Source: Pelagadaptatus aseana (lineage in GTDB: Bacteria; Pseudomonadota; Gammaproteobacteria; Pseudomonadales; Cellvibrionaceae). Taken from it: a stretch of 64,000 nt of DNA. How positions within the stretch are numbered: position 1 is the first letter of the stretch; each line of letters begins with the position of its first letter. The stretch spans positions 248,001 through 312,000 of the forward strand of contig BAABNI010000003.1 in assembly GCA_040365065.1 (NCBI GenBank). The letters run 5' to 3'. Shown in pieces: positions 30,843 through 40,175 of the stretch. A program made the position numbers and the translations under genes. Under the pieces are notes generated by a model. It saw only the letters and a program-made list of their open reading frames with translations. It was not told the DNA's origin and made no database searches.

Positions 30843-32393
30843 TTACTTCACTTCCGGTGGCGTCGAAAAAGTGTGGTAAGGCGCCGGTGAAGGCACGGTC
30901 CACTCGAGACCATCCGGATCTTCCCAGACTTCATCCGTTGCCGGTTTGCCTGACTTAATGGTAGCAATCACATTAAACAGGAACATGATCTGGGCGGCGC
31001 CAAACAGGAAGGCACCGACACTGGCGATCATATTGAAATCGGCAAACTGCAGAGCGTAATCCGGAATCCGTCGTGGCATACCCGCCAGGCCCACAAAGTG
31101 CATAGGGAAGAAGGTCAGGTTGAGGCCGATAAACGCCATCCAGAAATGGGTCTTGCCCATGGTCTCGTTGTACATGCGCCCGCACCACTTGGGCAGCCAG
31201 TAATAGACACCCGCGGTAATCGAGAAGATCGCACCGGGCACCAGCACGTAGTGGAAGTGTGCCACCACAAAGTAGGTATCGTGGTACTGGAAGTCCGCCG
31301 GCGCAATCGCCAGCATCAGACCGGAGAAACCACCAATGGTAAACAGGATCACAAACGCCACCGAGAACAGCATCGGCGTTTCAAAGGTCATGGAACCCTT
31401 GAACATGGTGGTCACCCAGTTAAACACCTTCACCCCGGTGGGCACCGCAATCAGCATGGTGGCGTACATAAAGAACAACTCACCGGCCACCGGCATACCC
31501 ACGGTAAACATGTGGTGCGCCCAGACAATAAAGCTCAGAAACGCGATGGACGCCGTGGCGTACACCATGGAGGCGTAACCAAACAGCGGCTTGCGGGCAA
31601 AAGTGGGGATAATCGCACTGACCACACCGAACGCCGGCAAGATCATGATGTACACCTCGGGATGACCGAAGAACCAGAAGATGTGCTGGAACAGTACCGG
31701 ATCACCACCACCAGCGGCATCAAAGAAGCTGGTGCCAAAGTGAATATCCATCAGCATCATGGTGACCACACCGGCCAGTACCGGCATCACCGCAATCAGC
31801 AGGTAGGCGGTAATCAGCCAGGTCCACACAAACAGTGGCATCTTCATCAGGGTCATACCCGGCGCGCGCATATTCAAAATGGTGGCAACGATATTGATCG
31901 CCCCCATAATCGAACTGGCCCCCATGATGTGCACCGCAAAGATAAAGAAGGTCACACTCGGTGGCGCGTAGGTAGTGGATAGAGGCGCATAAAAAGTCCA
32001 ACCGAAGTTGGGTGCCCCGCCTTCCATCAACAGGGTGGACGCCAGCATCGCAAAGGCGAACGGCAGAATCCAGAAGCTCCAGTTGTTCATCCGCGGCAAC
32101 GCCATATCCGGGGCGCCAATCATCATCGGCACCATCCAGTTGGCCAGCCCGACAAAGGCCGGCATCACGGCCCCGAACACCATCACCAAACCGTGCATGG
32201 TGGTCATCTGGTTAAAGAATTCCGGGTCGACAATCTGCATCCCCGGTTCAAACAATTCGGCGCGAATCACCAGTGCGAACACGCCGCCCATCAAAAACAT
32301 AGCAAAACTGAACCATAGGTACATGGTGCCAATGTCTTTATGATTGGTGGTAAACAACCACCGGCTTATGCCTTTAGCAGGACCGTGTGCCAT
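30843..32393 (-). CDS. coxA: cytochrome c oxidase subunit I (aa3-type)
   Basis: Subunit I holds heme a and the heme a3-CuB site where oxygen is reduced, and pumps protons. The 516 residues have twelve membrane helices. Key motifs are TMHGLVMVFGAVMP (heme a ligand), WFFGHPEVYIMILP (CuB His and the cross-linked Tyr), WAHHMFTVGM (two CuB His) and VAHFHYVLVPG (heme ligands). The HPEVY Glu and the Asn-rich D-channel region are present, consistent with an A-type pump. It follows coxB after 11 bases. Confidence 0.97.
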   Translation of the reverse strand: MAHGPAKGISRWLFTTNHKDIGTMYLWFSFAMFLMGGVFALVIRAELFEPGMQIVDPEFFNQMTTMHGLVMVFGAVMPAFVGLANWMVPMMIGAPDMALPRMNNWSFWILPFAFAMLASTLLMEGGAPNFGWTFYAPLSTTYAPPSVTFFIFAVHIMGASSIMGAINIVATILNMRAPGMTLMKMPLFVWTWLITAYLLIAVMPVLAGVVTMMLMDIHFGTSFFDAAGGGDPVLFQHIFWFFGHPEVYIMILPAFGVVSAIIPTFARKPLFGYASMVYATASIAFLSFIVWAHHMFTVGMPVAGELFFMYATMLIAVPTGVKVFNWVTTMFKGSMTFETPMLFSVAFVILFTIGGFSGLMLAIAPADFQYHDTYFVVAHFHYVLVPGAIFSITAGVYYWLPKWCGRMYNETMGKTHFWMAFIGLNLTFFPMHFVGLAGMPRRIPDYALQFADFNMIASVGAFLFGAAQIMFLFNVIATIKSGKPATDEVWEDPDGLEWTVPSPAPYHTFSTPPEVK

Positions 32394-32404
32394 TGTTTAC
32401 CTCC

Positions 32405-33553
32405 TTACTCTGACTGTTGTTTGAATTTGAGAACGTCGATGGGCTGCACGCTGTCGCCCATATTGTTACCCCAGGCGTTGCGCTGGAAGGTAATGACGCT
32501 GGCGATGTCCGCTTCCGACAGCTGCGGGCCATAGGCCGCCATCATCGGGTTGTTGGCACTGCCGTTAACGATGATGTCCATGTGCGCCGCCAGGTTACCG
32601 GCGGCAATGGCACTGCCCTTGATCGCCGGGCCAACACCGCCTTCACCGTTGACGCCGTGACAAGCGGCACAGCTGGTGGCGTAACGCGACTCACCCTGAG
32701 CGTAGAGCTCATCAAAGGTAAAGGTCTTCTCGGTCAACGCCTTAAGCTTCTCAGCTTCTTCTTTTTTGGCACCAATCCAGGCGGTGTATTCTTCTTTAGG
32801 CAACACCTCGACCACCACCGGCATAAAGCCGTGATCTTTACCGCACAATTCAGCGCACTGGCCGCGATAGATGCCGGGCTCTTCCACATAAGTCCAGGAT
32901 TCATTGATAAAACCGGGAATGGCGTCTTTCTTTACGGCCAGATCGGGGACCCACCAGGCGTGAATCACATCAGCGGCAGTAATCAAAAAGCGAACCTTGG
33001 TTTCCGCCGGAATCACCAGCGGCTCATCCACTTCCAACAGATAGTTGGGGCCCTTGGGCGCTCGACCTTCAATCTCGTCACGACTGGTACTGAGGTTACT
33101 GAAGAAACTGACATCCTCACCCAGATACTCGTATTTCCACTTCCACTGATAACCGGTGATGATGATGTCCATCTCGGCGTCATCGGTATCGTAAATTTTC
33201 AGCAGGGTATTGGTGGCCGGAATGGCCATCACAATCAAAATAAGGAAGGGAACTATGGTCCAAATAATTTCCAGCGTGGTGCTTTCATGAAAATTGGACG
33301 CCTTGGCACCGTTTTCTTTGCGGTGCACGATCATGGTGTAGAACATCACACCGAACACCACCACCCCAATGCCTACGCACCACCAGAAGATATCCATGTG
33401 CAGTCCGTAGATTTCCCGGCTAACCGGGGTCACGCCTTCGGGCATATTCACCCCCCAGCGCGGCGCTTCTTCCGCCCAACTCTGTACCGACACAAGGCAC
33501 AGACAGGCGCAAGCAAGCAGACTGGCGTACAGCCGTCTCGCCTGATTCAACAT
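32405..33553 (-). CDS. coxB: cytochrome c oxidase subunit II with fused cytochrome c domain
   Basis: Subunit II accepts electrons at the dinuclear CuA centre. The 382 residues have a signal peptide (to about 27), two membrane helices, the CuA domain with HAWWVPDLAV and GQCAELCGKDHGFM (two Cys, His, Met), and a C-terminal class I cytochrome c domain with SCAACHGVNG (about 297-382). The extra heme makes this a caa3-like enzyme, as in Pseudomonas aa3 oxidase. It is the first gene of the oxidase operon. Confidence 0.96.
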   Translation of the reverse strand: MLNQARRLYASLLACACLCLVSVQSWAEEAPRWGVNMPEGVTPVSREIYGLHMDIFWWCVGIGVVVFGVMFYTMIVHRKENGAKASNFHESTTLEIIWTIVPFLILIVMAIPATNTLLKIYDTDDAEMDIIITGYQWKWKYEYLGEDVSFFSNLSTSRDEIEGRAPKGPNYLLEVDEPLVIPAETKVRFLITAADVIHAWWVPDLAVKKDAIPGFINESWTYVEEPGIYRGQCAELCGKDHGFMPVVVEVLPKEEYTAWIGAKKEEAEKLKALTEKTFTFDELYAQGESRYATSCAACHGVNGEGGVGPAIKGSAIAAGNLAAHMDIIVNGSANNPMMAAYGPQLSEADIASVITFQRNAWGNNMGDSVQPIDVLKFKQQSE

Positions 33554-33978
33554 CGCCGTTGTCTCCGTGTTGTTATTGTTATGTGTTTCTTATTATCAGT
33601 TTTGCTAACTATTTATTTCTAACTACAACAAACGCCAGGGCACCCTTACCTCGGTCGACTGCAACCTGAAACAAGGTGAAACGGTGATTTATCAGGGGTC
33701 TGAATCACTACCCAAGAAACTCTGGCTGGGCTTTTACCGGTTTTTTTGTAACAACCCATGTGCGACAAAATGCCGCGACCTATCAGGTATGGCGCACAAT
33801 CGAATAAAAGTCAAACTGGATACTTCGTATAATTATTAAACAAACGGTGTTTTTAACAGCCTCTAAGAACCAAACGGATGGCTTTTCGGCATGTTATGAG
33901 CTTTCGTTCTTTGCAATCGAGCAATTTGAACCATACTTAGTCCTTGTAACAATTGCGTAAGATATTTGATTTTCTTCC
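33554..33978. other. intergenic region upstream of the oxidase operon
   Basis: A 425-base gap between the divergent coxB and the 238-residue gene. It must hold promoters for both. A plus-strand TATAAT lies at 33828-33833, but no convincing -35 box pairs with it. One reading frame from about 33600 to 33840 is open without a start codon and resembles no protein I know. I see no repeat or RNA gene here. Confidence 0.4.
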
Positions 33979-34695
33979 ATGGACATCCCGCTGCAACATA
34001 CCGTGCAAACCAATCTTGGGCTGATTCAGTCCACGATTGCGACAGCTCGTGTTCATGAACAGCAAACGGCTGAACTCAAGTCCCTTCTGGAGCAGCAACT
34101 GCCATCCCTGCACACCGCCATCGAGCTACCCAGCCACAACAGTGTCGACACCCTGCACGGGTTTATCATGGATTACATTCAGCATGTGCCTCAGTTTATC
34201 GAGGCGATCCACACTCTGGCTGAGGACGCAAAAATCGATGAACCCATCTCCTATGTGCTCAAAGTTGCCAGCGATTTCTTTTTGGAGCCACCACAATTGC
34301 TGGAAAGTCACTCCGGAATGCGGGCGTTAATGGATGAATCCTATCTGGCTCATCGCCTGATCGAAGAAGTTAACGATCGCTTTATCAATCTCTGCGGGCA
34401 ACCACTGGCGCCCATGGATATGACCCGGTCAAATCTGATCATTCATTATTTGATTGGTGAACCTTTTGCCAATGAACTCGACAGTGCGGTGCAATACTGT
34501 GTGGATCTGATTATGGCCCGCCACAGCAGCATTCAGAGTGAAGCCTTTCAGGCTTATATAGAAGAGCACCGGGATAATGGCTGGTACGAAGAGATCAAAC
34601 GCTGGCCCTGCCTGGCGGAAGACCTCTCCATCAACCTGAATTTTACCAGTAATTTCCCGGCGGCTGCAGACAGCCCCAAAACCATCCTTAACTAG
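33979..34695 (+). CDS. conserved-type protein of unknown function
   Basis: A 238-residue soluble protein, predicted mostly alpha-helical, without signal peptide, membrane segment or recognisable catalytic motif. Sequence such as HSGMRALMDESYLAHRLIEEVNDRFINLCGQPLAPMDMTRSN (part shown: MDESYLAHRLIEEVNDRF) and NLIIHYLIGEPFANELD looks well conserved. Codon use matches its neighbours. It lies between the oxidase operon and the ammonium transporter gene, convergent with the latter. I do not recognise the family. Confidence 0.8.
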   Translation: MDIPLQHTVQTNLGLIQSTIATARVHEQQTAELKSLLEQQLPSLHTAIELPSHNSVDTLHGFIMDYIQHVPQFIEAIHTLAEDAKIDEPISYVLKVASDFFLEPPQLLESHSGMRALMDESYLAHRLIEEVNDRFINLCGQPLAPMDMTRSNLIIHYLIGEPFANELDSAVQYCVDLIMARHSSIQSEAFQAYIEEHRDNGWYEEIKRWPCLAEDLSINLNFTSNFPAAADSPKTILN

Positions 34696-34726
34696 TTTCG
34701 GAGCCGGTAATCAGGCCGCACCTAGG

Positions 34727-36955
34727 TTAGACCTGATAGCGCGCTGCCAATGACGCCATTTCACTGGCCATGGCAGCAACCCGATGGCTTCGATCGCCCG
34801 CTTTATCGGATCTGCTATGCAGATCAGAGGCCACGTCGGACAGAGCACCAACATCCCGAGCTGCGTCGGCAGCAGAAACCTGCTGCTGTTGAACCGCTAC
34901 CGCCACGGCAGCATTGAGATCGGTAATTCGCCCTACGGCCTCAGTTACATCAGCCAGCGTCGTTCGGGTTTCATTGGCACGGGCCACACTGCGACGTGCC
35001 AGTGACAAGTTGTCGTCCATGGCTGCACGGGCATTTTTGGCTTCGTTCTGCAGCTCATCAATCACCTGACCAATCTCTGTAGCCGATTCCTGAGCCTGAA
35101 CTGAAAGCTCACGTACTTCCTGAGCCACGACGGCAAACCCGCGCCCATGCTCACCTGCACGTGCCGCCTCAATGGCTGCATTGAGCGCCAATAAGTTGGT
35201 ACTGGCCGCAATCTGCTGGATCGCATCAACGGCGACATTGATCGAGTCGGCGTGACCATCAAAGCGGCCCACCAATCGGGCAACGTTTTCAACTTTCTCG
35301 GCCAGGGCTTCAATCTCGGCCAGAGCGCTGCTTAATTCGTGTTCACCAGCGGTAACCTGATGGTTGGCATCGGCAGCGACTTGCGCGGTCTCATCGGCAC
35401 GTTGGGCAATATCGCGAATCGCCAATGCAATCTCATCCATGGCTTCACGCAACGTTACGCTACTGTGGCTGCCCTGACTGGCCATGGTGCGAATAGCGCC
35501 TGAACTGCTCTGCAAACCGCCCGCTTCCGTCCGCAGTTTTTCGCTGGAATACACCAGATGACCCAATGACTCCTGAAACGCATCCAACATGCGATTGAAC
35601 ATTTGGGCCGTAACTCCGGCTTCAGTGCCATATTCAACCGGGGCCCGCTCACGCAGATCTCCGGTTTCGACAATGCGCTCCATGGTTTTGAGAGTGTCGA
35701 GCCACACGGTACGCGCACCGTGCTCAGCAACATTCAAGCCTTGTTCTTCATCCTCCGGGCTCACTCGCAACGCATTGAACGCTCGCAGCAGGCCAAACAG
35801 CATCAATCCGGTCAACAGCGACCAGAAGGCCACAGACATTACACCCAACAGCTGTACACTGAACTGAGCCAGTGCCGACCCGGCCGGCAATTCAGAGGCA
35901 GGCGCAACCAGCGCCAGCCCCAAGGTTCCCCAAAGGCCAGCGAAAGCGTGCGCCGCAACCGCGCCTACCGGGTCATCAATTTTCAGGGACAGCAACAGCG
36001 CTTCACCCATATAAACCACCAGACCGCTGACCAAACCAATGATAATGGCGCCTCCAGGACCTACAACGGCACAGCCAGCGGTAATACCCGCCAACCCGCC
36101 AATAACACCATTGAGCACTTTTTCGACTTCAACGCGACCACGCACCATGGTGCTGATCACCATACACGCCACAGCACCGGCCGCTGCAGACAGCACCGTG
36201 TTAACCACAATACCGGCAATGGCATCAGACGCTTCCAGTGTGGAACCGGCATTAAAACCTAACCAGCCAAACCACAGCACAAACACCCCAATCGTGGCCA
36301 ACACCAGAGAGTGACCGGGCAAAGCCTGTGGCTTGCCCGATTCATCAAAACGCCCCAGCCGTGGTCCCAACACCATAGCGCCAGCCAGAGCCAGCCAACC
36401 ACCAACCCCATGCACCACAGTCGAACCGGCAAAATCAACAAACCCTTTTTGAGCCAACCAACCGTCTCCGTTCCAGATCCAGTGACCCGCCACGGGATAG
36501 ATAAACCCGGCAATCACCAAACACACCAACAGATAACCGTTAAAACGCATACGCTCGGCAATCGCGCCAGAAACAATGGTGGCCGCTGTGCCAGCAAACA
36601 CCAGCTGGAACACAAAGAAAGCCAGATCGGCCGGTTCCTCAAGCCCCGCCATGGCGAAGTGACTGGTGCCAAACCAGCCTCCGGCACTGTCACCGAACAT
36701 GACCGCGTACCCCATCAATGCGAAAATCAGACTGGCCACCGCCAGATCACTGATGTTTTTTATCGCAACATTGATGGTGTTCTTGGCACGGGTTAAACCG
36801 GTTTCCAACAGAGTAAAGCCAGCCTGCATAAACAGCACCAATGCAGTGCACAACAAAACCCAAACAAGATCGAGAGCGGCTTTAACCTCTGCTTCGGAGC
36901 CCCAAGAAAGGGCAGGGAAAAATAAAAACAAAATATAAAATCGTGAAGACTTCAC
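34727..36955 (-). CDS. ammonium transporter fused to a HAMP-like and methyl-accepting chemotaxis signalling domain
   Basis: The first 408 residues are a full Amt/MEP/Rh transporter: signal peptide (to about 18), GFTLLETGLTRAKN, the twin pore His in STVVHGVGGWLAL (about 180) and VAAHAFAGLWG (about 334), and the usual end SPEDEEQGLNVAEHG. Instead of stopping, the chain continues into a HAMP-like segment (about 412-465) and a chemoreceptor signalling domain with the tip STNLLALNAAIEAARAGEHG (about 588) and GRGFAVVAQEVREL. It would couple ammonium binding or transport to CheA/CheW-type output. No glnK lies beside it. A sigma54/NtrC promoter region precedes it. Confidence 0.93.
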   Translation of the reverse strand: MKSSRFYILFLFFPALSWGSEAEVKAALDLVWVLLCTALVLFMQAGFTLLETGLTRAKNTINVAIKNISDLAVASLIFALMGYAVMFGDSAGGWFGTSHFAMAGLEEPADLAFFVFQLVFAGTAATIVSGAIAERMRFNGYLLVCLVIAGFIYPVAGHWIWNGDGWLAQKGFVDFAGSTVVHGVGGWLALAGAMVLGPRLGRFDESGKPQALPGHSLVLATIGVFVLWFGWLGFNAGSTLEASDAIAGIVVNTVLSAAAGAVACMVISTMVRGRVEVEKVLNGVIGGLAGITAGCAVVGPGGAIIIGLVSGLVVYMGEALLLSLKIDDPVGAVAAHAFAGLWGTLGLALVAPASELPAGSALAQFSVQLLGVMSVAFWSLLTGLMLFGLLRAFNALRVSPEDEEQGLNVAEHGARTVWLDTLKTMERIVETGDLRERAPVEYGTEAGVTAQMFNRMLDAFQESLGHLVYSSEKLRTEAGGLQSSSGAIRTMASQGSHSSVTLREAMDEIALAIRDIAQRADETAQVAADANHQVTAGEHELSSALAEIEALAEKVENVARLVGRFDGHADSINVAVDAIQQIAASTNLLALNAAIEAARAGEHGRGFAVVAQEVRELSVQAQESATEIGQVIDELQNEAKNARAAMDDNLSLARRSVARANETRTTLADVTEAVGRITDLNAAVAVAVQQQQVSAADAARDVGALSDVASDLHSRSDKAGDRSHRVAAMASEMASLAARYQV

Positions 36956-36997
36956 TTAAACACCTCATTATCACAACACGAAAGCTCGAACGAGCTA

Positions 36998-37013
36998 GGC
37001 AACAATCAGGCCA
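36998..37013 (-). promoter_or_regulatory. candidate sigma54 promoter of the Amt-chemoreceptor gene
   Basis: On the minus strand, TGGCCTGATTGTTGCC has the GG-N10-GC spacing of the -24/-12 promoter (consensus TGGCACG-N4-TTGCW). It would give a leader of about 30 bases before the ATG at 36955. Confidence 0.65.
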
Positions 37014-37105
37014 AGGACGAAACTGGCGCCAAATGTGACTTAAACAACAAACCAAGCCACAAAAAAGCACCAATACAGGTCATAACATAAAAATAAAGAG
37101 GTCAT

Positions 37106-37124
37106 AAGCACCATAAAGGTGCTT
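37106..37124. promoter_or_regulatory. candidate NtrC enhancer site
   Basis: AAGCACC-ATAAA-GGTGCTT matches the NtrC dyad GCACC-N5-GGTGC seen at E. coli glnA. It lies about 120-130 bases upstream of the predicted sigma54 start, a normal enhancer distance. A second half-site GCACC lies at 37067-37071. Confidence 0.6.
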
Positions 37125-37154
37125 ATTATTTGTAATTATCAGACGTTAAGCTGA

Positions 37155-37400
37155 TCACTTGTCTGTACCAAGAGGCGGAAACTGCAGCACCTGGGTTTCA
37201 GCCTGTTTCACTTCCTCAGTCTGATTCACCCGGGTGTCAAGCTCCCTAACATGCTGCTGGAAGCGCATTTCGTCCTTGAAACCACAGCTGACACACTCGC
37301 GAAACTCTTTACCCGCTTCGCTGTACACCACTATCTTGTCCATTTCTTCACAGCGGGGGCAAACGGCACCGGCTATAAAACGTCGTTTATCAAACGCCAT
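37155..37400 (-). CDS. yheV: YheV-type zinc-ribbon protein (DUF2387)
   Basis: An 81-residue protein with an N-terminal zinc ribbon: AVCPRCEEMDKIVVY then RECVSCGFKDEM (CPRC/CVSC), followed by a Gln/Glu-rich tail. I start it at MAFDKRRFIAG, which has GAGAGAGAAT just upstream; the longer frame adds 26 codons that overlap prlC. It starts 10 bases after the prlC stop. A prlC-yheV pairing is seen in other gammaproteobacteria. Function is unknown. Confidence 0.88.
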   Translation of the reverse strand: MAFDKRRFIAGAVCPRCEEMDKIVVYSEAGKEFRECVSCGFKDEMRFQQHVRELDTRVNQTEEVKQAETQVLQFPPLGTDK

Positions 37401-37410
37401 ATTCTCTCTC

Positions 37411-39453
37411 TCAATTCTGAATGCCACTGTGACGCAATAGCGCATCAACAGAAGGTTTACGGCCGCGGAAATTTTCAAACAGCACCATCGCCTCTCTCGA
37501 ACCGCCCTGCTCCAATATCGTATTCAGGAAGTCACGGCCGGTATCGCCATTGAATACCCCCTCTTCCTCGAACCGGGCAAAGGCATCACTGGACAGCACT
37601 TCTGCCCACTTGTAGCTGTAATACCCGGCGGCATAACCGCCGGCAAAAATATGGGAAAAACCATTCTGGAAGCGATTGAACGCCGGCGGCTGCACCACCG
37701 CGACCTCACTGCGCACCTGATCGAGAACCTGTTGCACGGACTCGAAGGTTTGCGGTTGGTAATTTCGGTGCAGGCGGAAATCAAACAGCGCAAATTCAAT
37801 CTGTCGCAACATCTGCAGCGCAGACTGAAAGTTTTTCGCCGCCAGCAGGTTATCGAGCATGTCCTGCGGCAAGGCTTCACCGGATTCAAAATGCCCGGAA
37901 ATCAGCGCCAGCGCTGCAGGCTCCCAGCACCAGTTTTCCAGAAACTGACTCGGTAATTCCACTGCATCCCAAGCCACTCCACTGATACCACTGACGGCAG
38001 CAACATTAATCTGGGTCAACATATGGTGCAGGCCATGGCCAAACTCATGAAACAGGGTTACCACTTCGTTGTGAGTCAACAGTGCCGGCTTGTGGCCCAC
38101 CGCCGGGGTAAAATTACACACCAGATAGGCCACCGGTAACTGCTGTTCACCGGATACCTGACAGCGATCACGACAAACGTCCATCCAGGCACCGCCGCGC
38201 TTGTTCTCCCGGGCGTAGAGATCGAGATAGAAAGATGCAATTCGCCCACCGTCACGTTTGACATCAAAAAAGCGCACATCCGGGTGCCAGCTGTCTGCCT
38301 GACCCTCCACCACCTGGATACCGAACAACCGGTTCACAATCTCAAACAGGCCACTCACAACCCGATCGACAGGAAAATAAGGACGCAGCTGTTCTTGAGA
38401 AATGGCATAGGTCTGCTGTTTCAGCTTTTCACTGTAATACGGAATATCCCAGGCTTGCAGTTCACCGGCAAAGCCCTGTTGTTGAGCAAAGTCTGCCAGC
38501 TCTTGAAGTTCACGTTGGGCAATTGGTTTACTTTTCTCTGCCAGATCCACCAGAAAGCTTTCGACCTGATCACAGTCTTCCGCCATCTTGGTGGCCAGTG
38601 AGCGCTCAGCGTAATTGTTGAAACCCAGGAGTTGCGACAGTTCATGGCGCAGCTGAAGAATCTCCTCCATCACCGGCTGATTGTCCCATTTGCCGGGATT
38701 GGGCTCCTGCTCCGAGGCCCGGGTACTGTAGGCTCGATAGATTTCAGCTCGCAGTTCGCGATTATCGGCGTAAGTCATAACCGCCAGATAGGAGGGGATA
38801 TCCAGAGTCACCACATAGCCAGTTTCCTGCTTCTGCTGTGCAGCCTGAGCCGCCAGCGCCAACTGATCCTCCGGCAATCCAGCCAACTGCTCAGCCGAAT
38901 CCAGTTGCTTGTACCAACCCTGAGTGGCGTCCAGCACATTATTGGCAAACTGGGTGCCGAGTTCCGACAGGCGCTTTTTGATTTTGGCAAATTGCTGCTT
39001 CTGTTGCTCCGGCAGTGCCACGCCGGCCAGCTTGAAATCCCGCAGGGCATTATTGACCGCCGTCTGTTGCGCTACATTCAAATCCTTAAAGCCATCGCTG
39101 TCCGCCAGCCTCTGATAGGCGTCGTACAGTTCGCGATTCTGTCCAACCTCGGTCCCGTATTCGGTCAACTTGCCAAGACTGTTGGTGTAGGCGTCGCGCA
39201 GCGCATCAGAATTTACCACCGAATTCATATGGCTAACCGGAGACCAGGCTTTGTTAAGAATATTGTCCTGCTGTTCCAACGGCTGCACCAGACTGCTCCA
39301 GCTACTGGCATCGCTATTGGCCGCCAGGGTTCGGACCAGATGATCGCGACAGTCTTGCAACAATTGATCGAGGGCAGGCTCTACATGCTCGGCCTGAATG
39401 GCAGTAAACAGGGGCAGTTCAGAATCGTTTAATAATGGGTTGGCAGTACTCAT
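37411..39453 (-). CDS. prlC: oligopeptidase A (M3 family metallopeptidase)
   Basis: PrlC degrades peptides, including cleaved signal peptides, in the cytoplasm. The 680 residues carry the zinc motif LFHEFGHGLHHML (HExxH) and the downstream conserved segment SGVAWDAVELPSQFLENW, shown here in part for its Glu (ELPSQFLENW). The length and the N-terminal NPLLNDSELPLF segment match the family. It leads the prlC-yheV unit and is divergent from the carbonic anhydrase-like gene. Confidence 0.95.
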   Translation of the reverse strand: MSTANPLLNDSELPLFTAIQAEHVEPALDQLLQDCRDHLVRTLAANSDASSWSSLVQPLEQQDNILNKAWSPVSHMNSVVNSDALRDAYTNSLGKLTEYGTEVGQNRELYDAYQRLADSDGFKDLNVAQQTAVNNALRDFKLAGVALPEQQKQQFAKIKKRLSELGTQFANNVLDATQGWYKQLDSAEQLAGLPEDQLALAAQAAQQKQETGYVVTLDIPSYLAVMTYADNRELRAEIYRAYSTRASEQEPNPGKWDNQPVMEEILQLRHELSQLLGFNNYAERSLATKMAEDCDQVESFLVDLAEKSKPIAQRELQELADFAQQQGFAGELQAWDIPYYSEKLKQQTYAISQEQLRPYFPVDRVVSGLFEIVNRLFGIQVVEGQADSWHPDVRFFDVKRDGGRIASFYLDLYARENKRGGAWMDVCRDRCQVSGEQQLPVAYLVCNFTPAVGHKPALLTHNEVVTLFHEFGHGLHHMLTQINVAAVSGISGVAWDAVELPSQFLENWCWEPAALALISGHFESGEALPQDMLDNLLAAKNFQSALQMLRQIEFALFDFRLHRNYQPQTFESVQQVLDQVRSEVAVVQPPAFNRFQNGFSHIFAGGYAAGYYSYKWAEVLSSDAFARFEEEGVFNGDTGRDFLNTILEQGGSREAMVLFENFRGRKPSVDALLRHSGIQN

Positions 39454-39600
39454 AAACCGTGAAAAACCTTTGGCGGAAACTCTAACAACAATCGGTAAAA
39501 ACGTTTGTCACATCATACACTTTTTGGGTTCATATTTTCCTGCCAGAATCCCAACCCTGTTAAGATACGCCCCACAAATCTGGAGCAACGGGACTGGACG

Positions 39601-40158
39601 ATGGGAAAAGCCACCATAAATCACTTGCAGCAGAAACCGCAGTTGGGCGAAAGGGTGTATATCGATGATGCCGCCAAGGTACTGGGGGATGTTCACCTTG
39701 GCGATGACAGTTCTGTCTGGCCCATGGCAGTGATTCGCGGTGACATGCATCAGATCCGCATCGGCAACCGCACCAGCATTCAGGATGGCTCGATTCTGCA
39801 CATCACCCACACCAGCGATTTCAATCCCGGCGGCTGGCCGTTGACCATCGGCGATCAGGTGACGGTAGGACACCGCGCCGTGTTACACGGCTGCACCATC
39901 CACGATCGGGTACTGGTAGGCAATGGCGCCATTATTATGGACGGCGCTGTGGTTGAGTCAGAAGTCATCATTGGTGCCGGCTGCATGGTGCCACCGGGTA
40001 AGCGTCTGGAAAGCGGCTATGTCTACGCCGGTAACCCAGCCAAGCCTCTGCGGCCATTAAAAGAATCGGAGAAAAATTTCTTCCCTTACACTTCCGACAA
40101 CTATGTAAAACTCAAGGATCAGTATCTGGAACTGCGCCTTGATAAAAACCATTACTAA
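39601..40158 (+). CDS. gamma-carbonic anhydrase family protein (YrdA-like)
   Basis: A left-handed beta-helix hexapeptide protein of 185 residues. The three zinc-ligand His are present: ILHITHTSD supplies one and TVGHRAVLHGC two. The C-terminus GNPAKPLRPL leads into a terminal helix. YrdA-type proteins bind zinc, but carbonic anhydrase activity is often not detected. I start it at MGKATINHLQQK; the longer frame adds 32 codons without homology. It diverges from prlC, as in Pseudomonas, and precedes a crotonase gene by 17 bases. Confidence 0.92.
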   Translation: MGKATINHLQQKPQLGERVYIDDAAKVLGDVHLGDDSSVWPMAVIRGDMHQIRIGNRTSIQDGSILHITHTSDFNPGGWPLTIGDQVTVGHRAVLHGCTIHDRVLVGNGAIIMDGAVVESEVIIGAGCMVPPGKRLESGYVYAGNPAKPLRPLKESEKNFFPYTSDNYVKLKDQYLELRLDKNHY

Positions 40159-40175
40159 AATCAGAGAGAGCAATA

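Noticed and set aside
33600..33840. Open frame upstream of coxB
   Set aside because: It has no start codon, no ribosome site and no family resemblance.
37104..37126. Hairpin ATAAGCACC/GGTGCTTAT as a terminator for prlC-yheV
   Set aside because: It has a poor U-tract and low GC, and it matches the NtrC dyad at a correct distance from a sigma54 promoter. A double role is not excluded.
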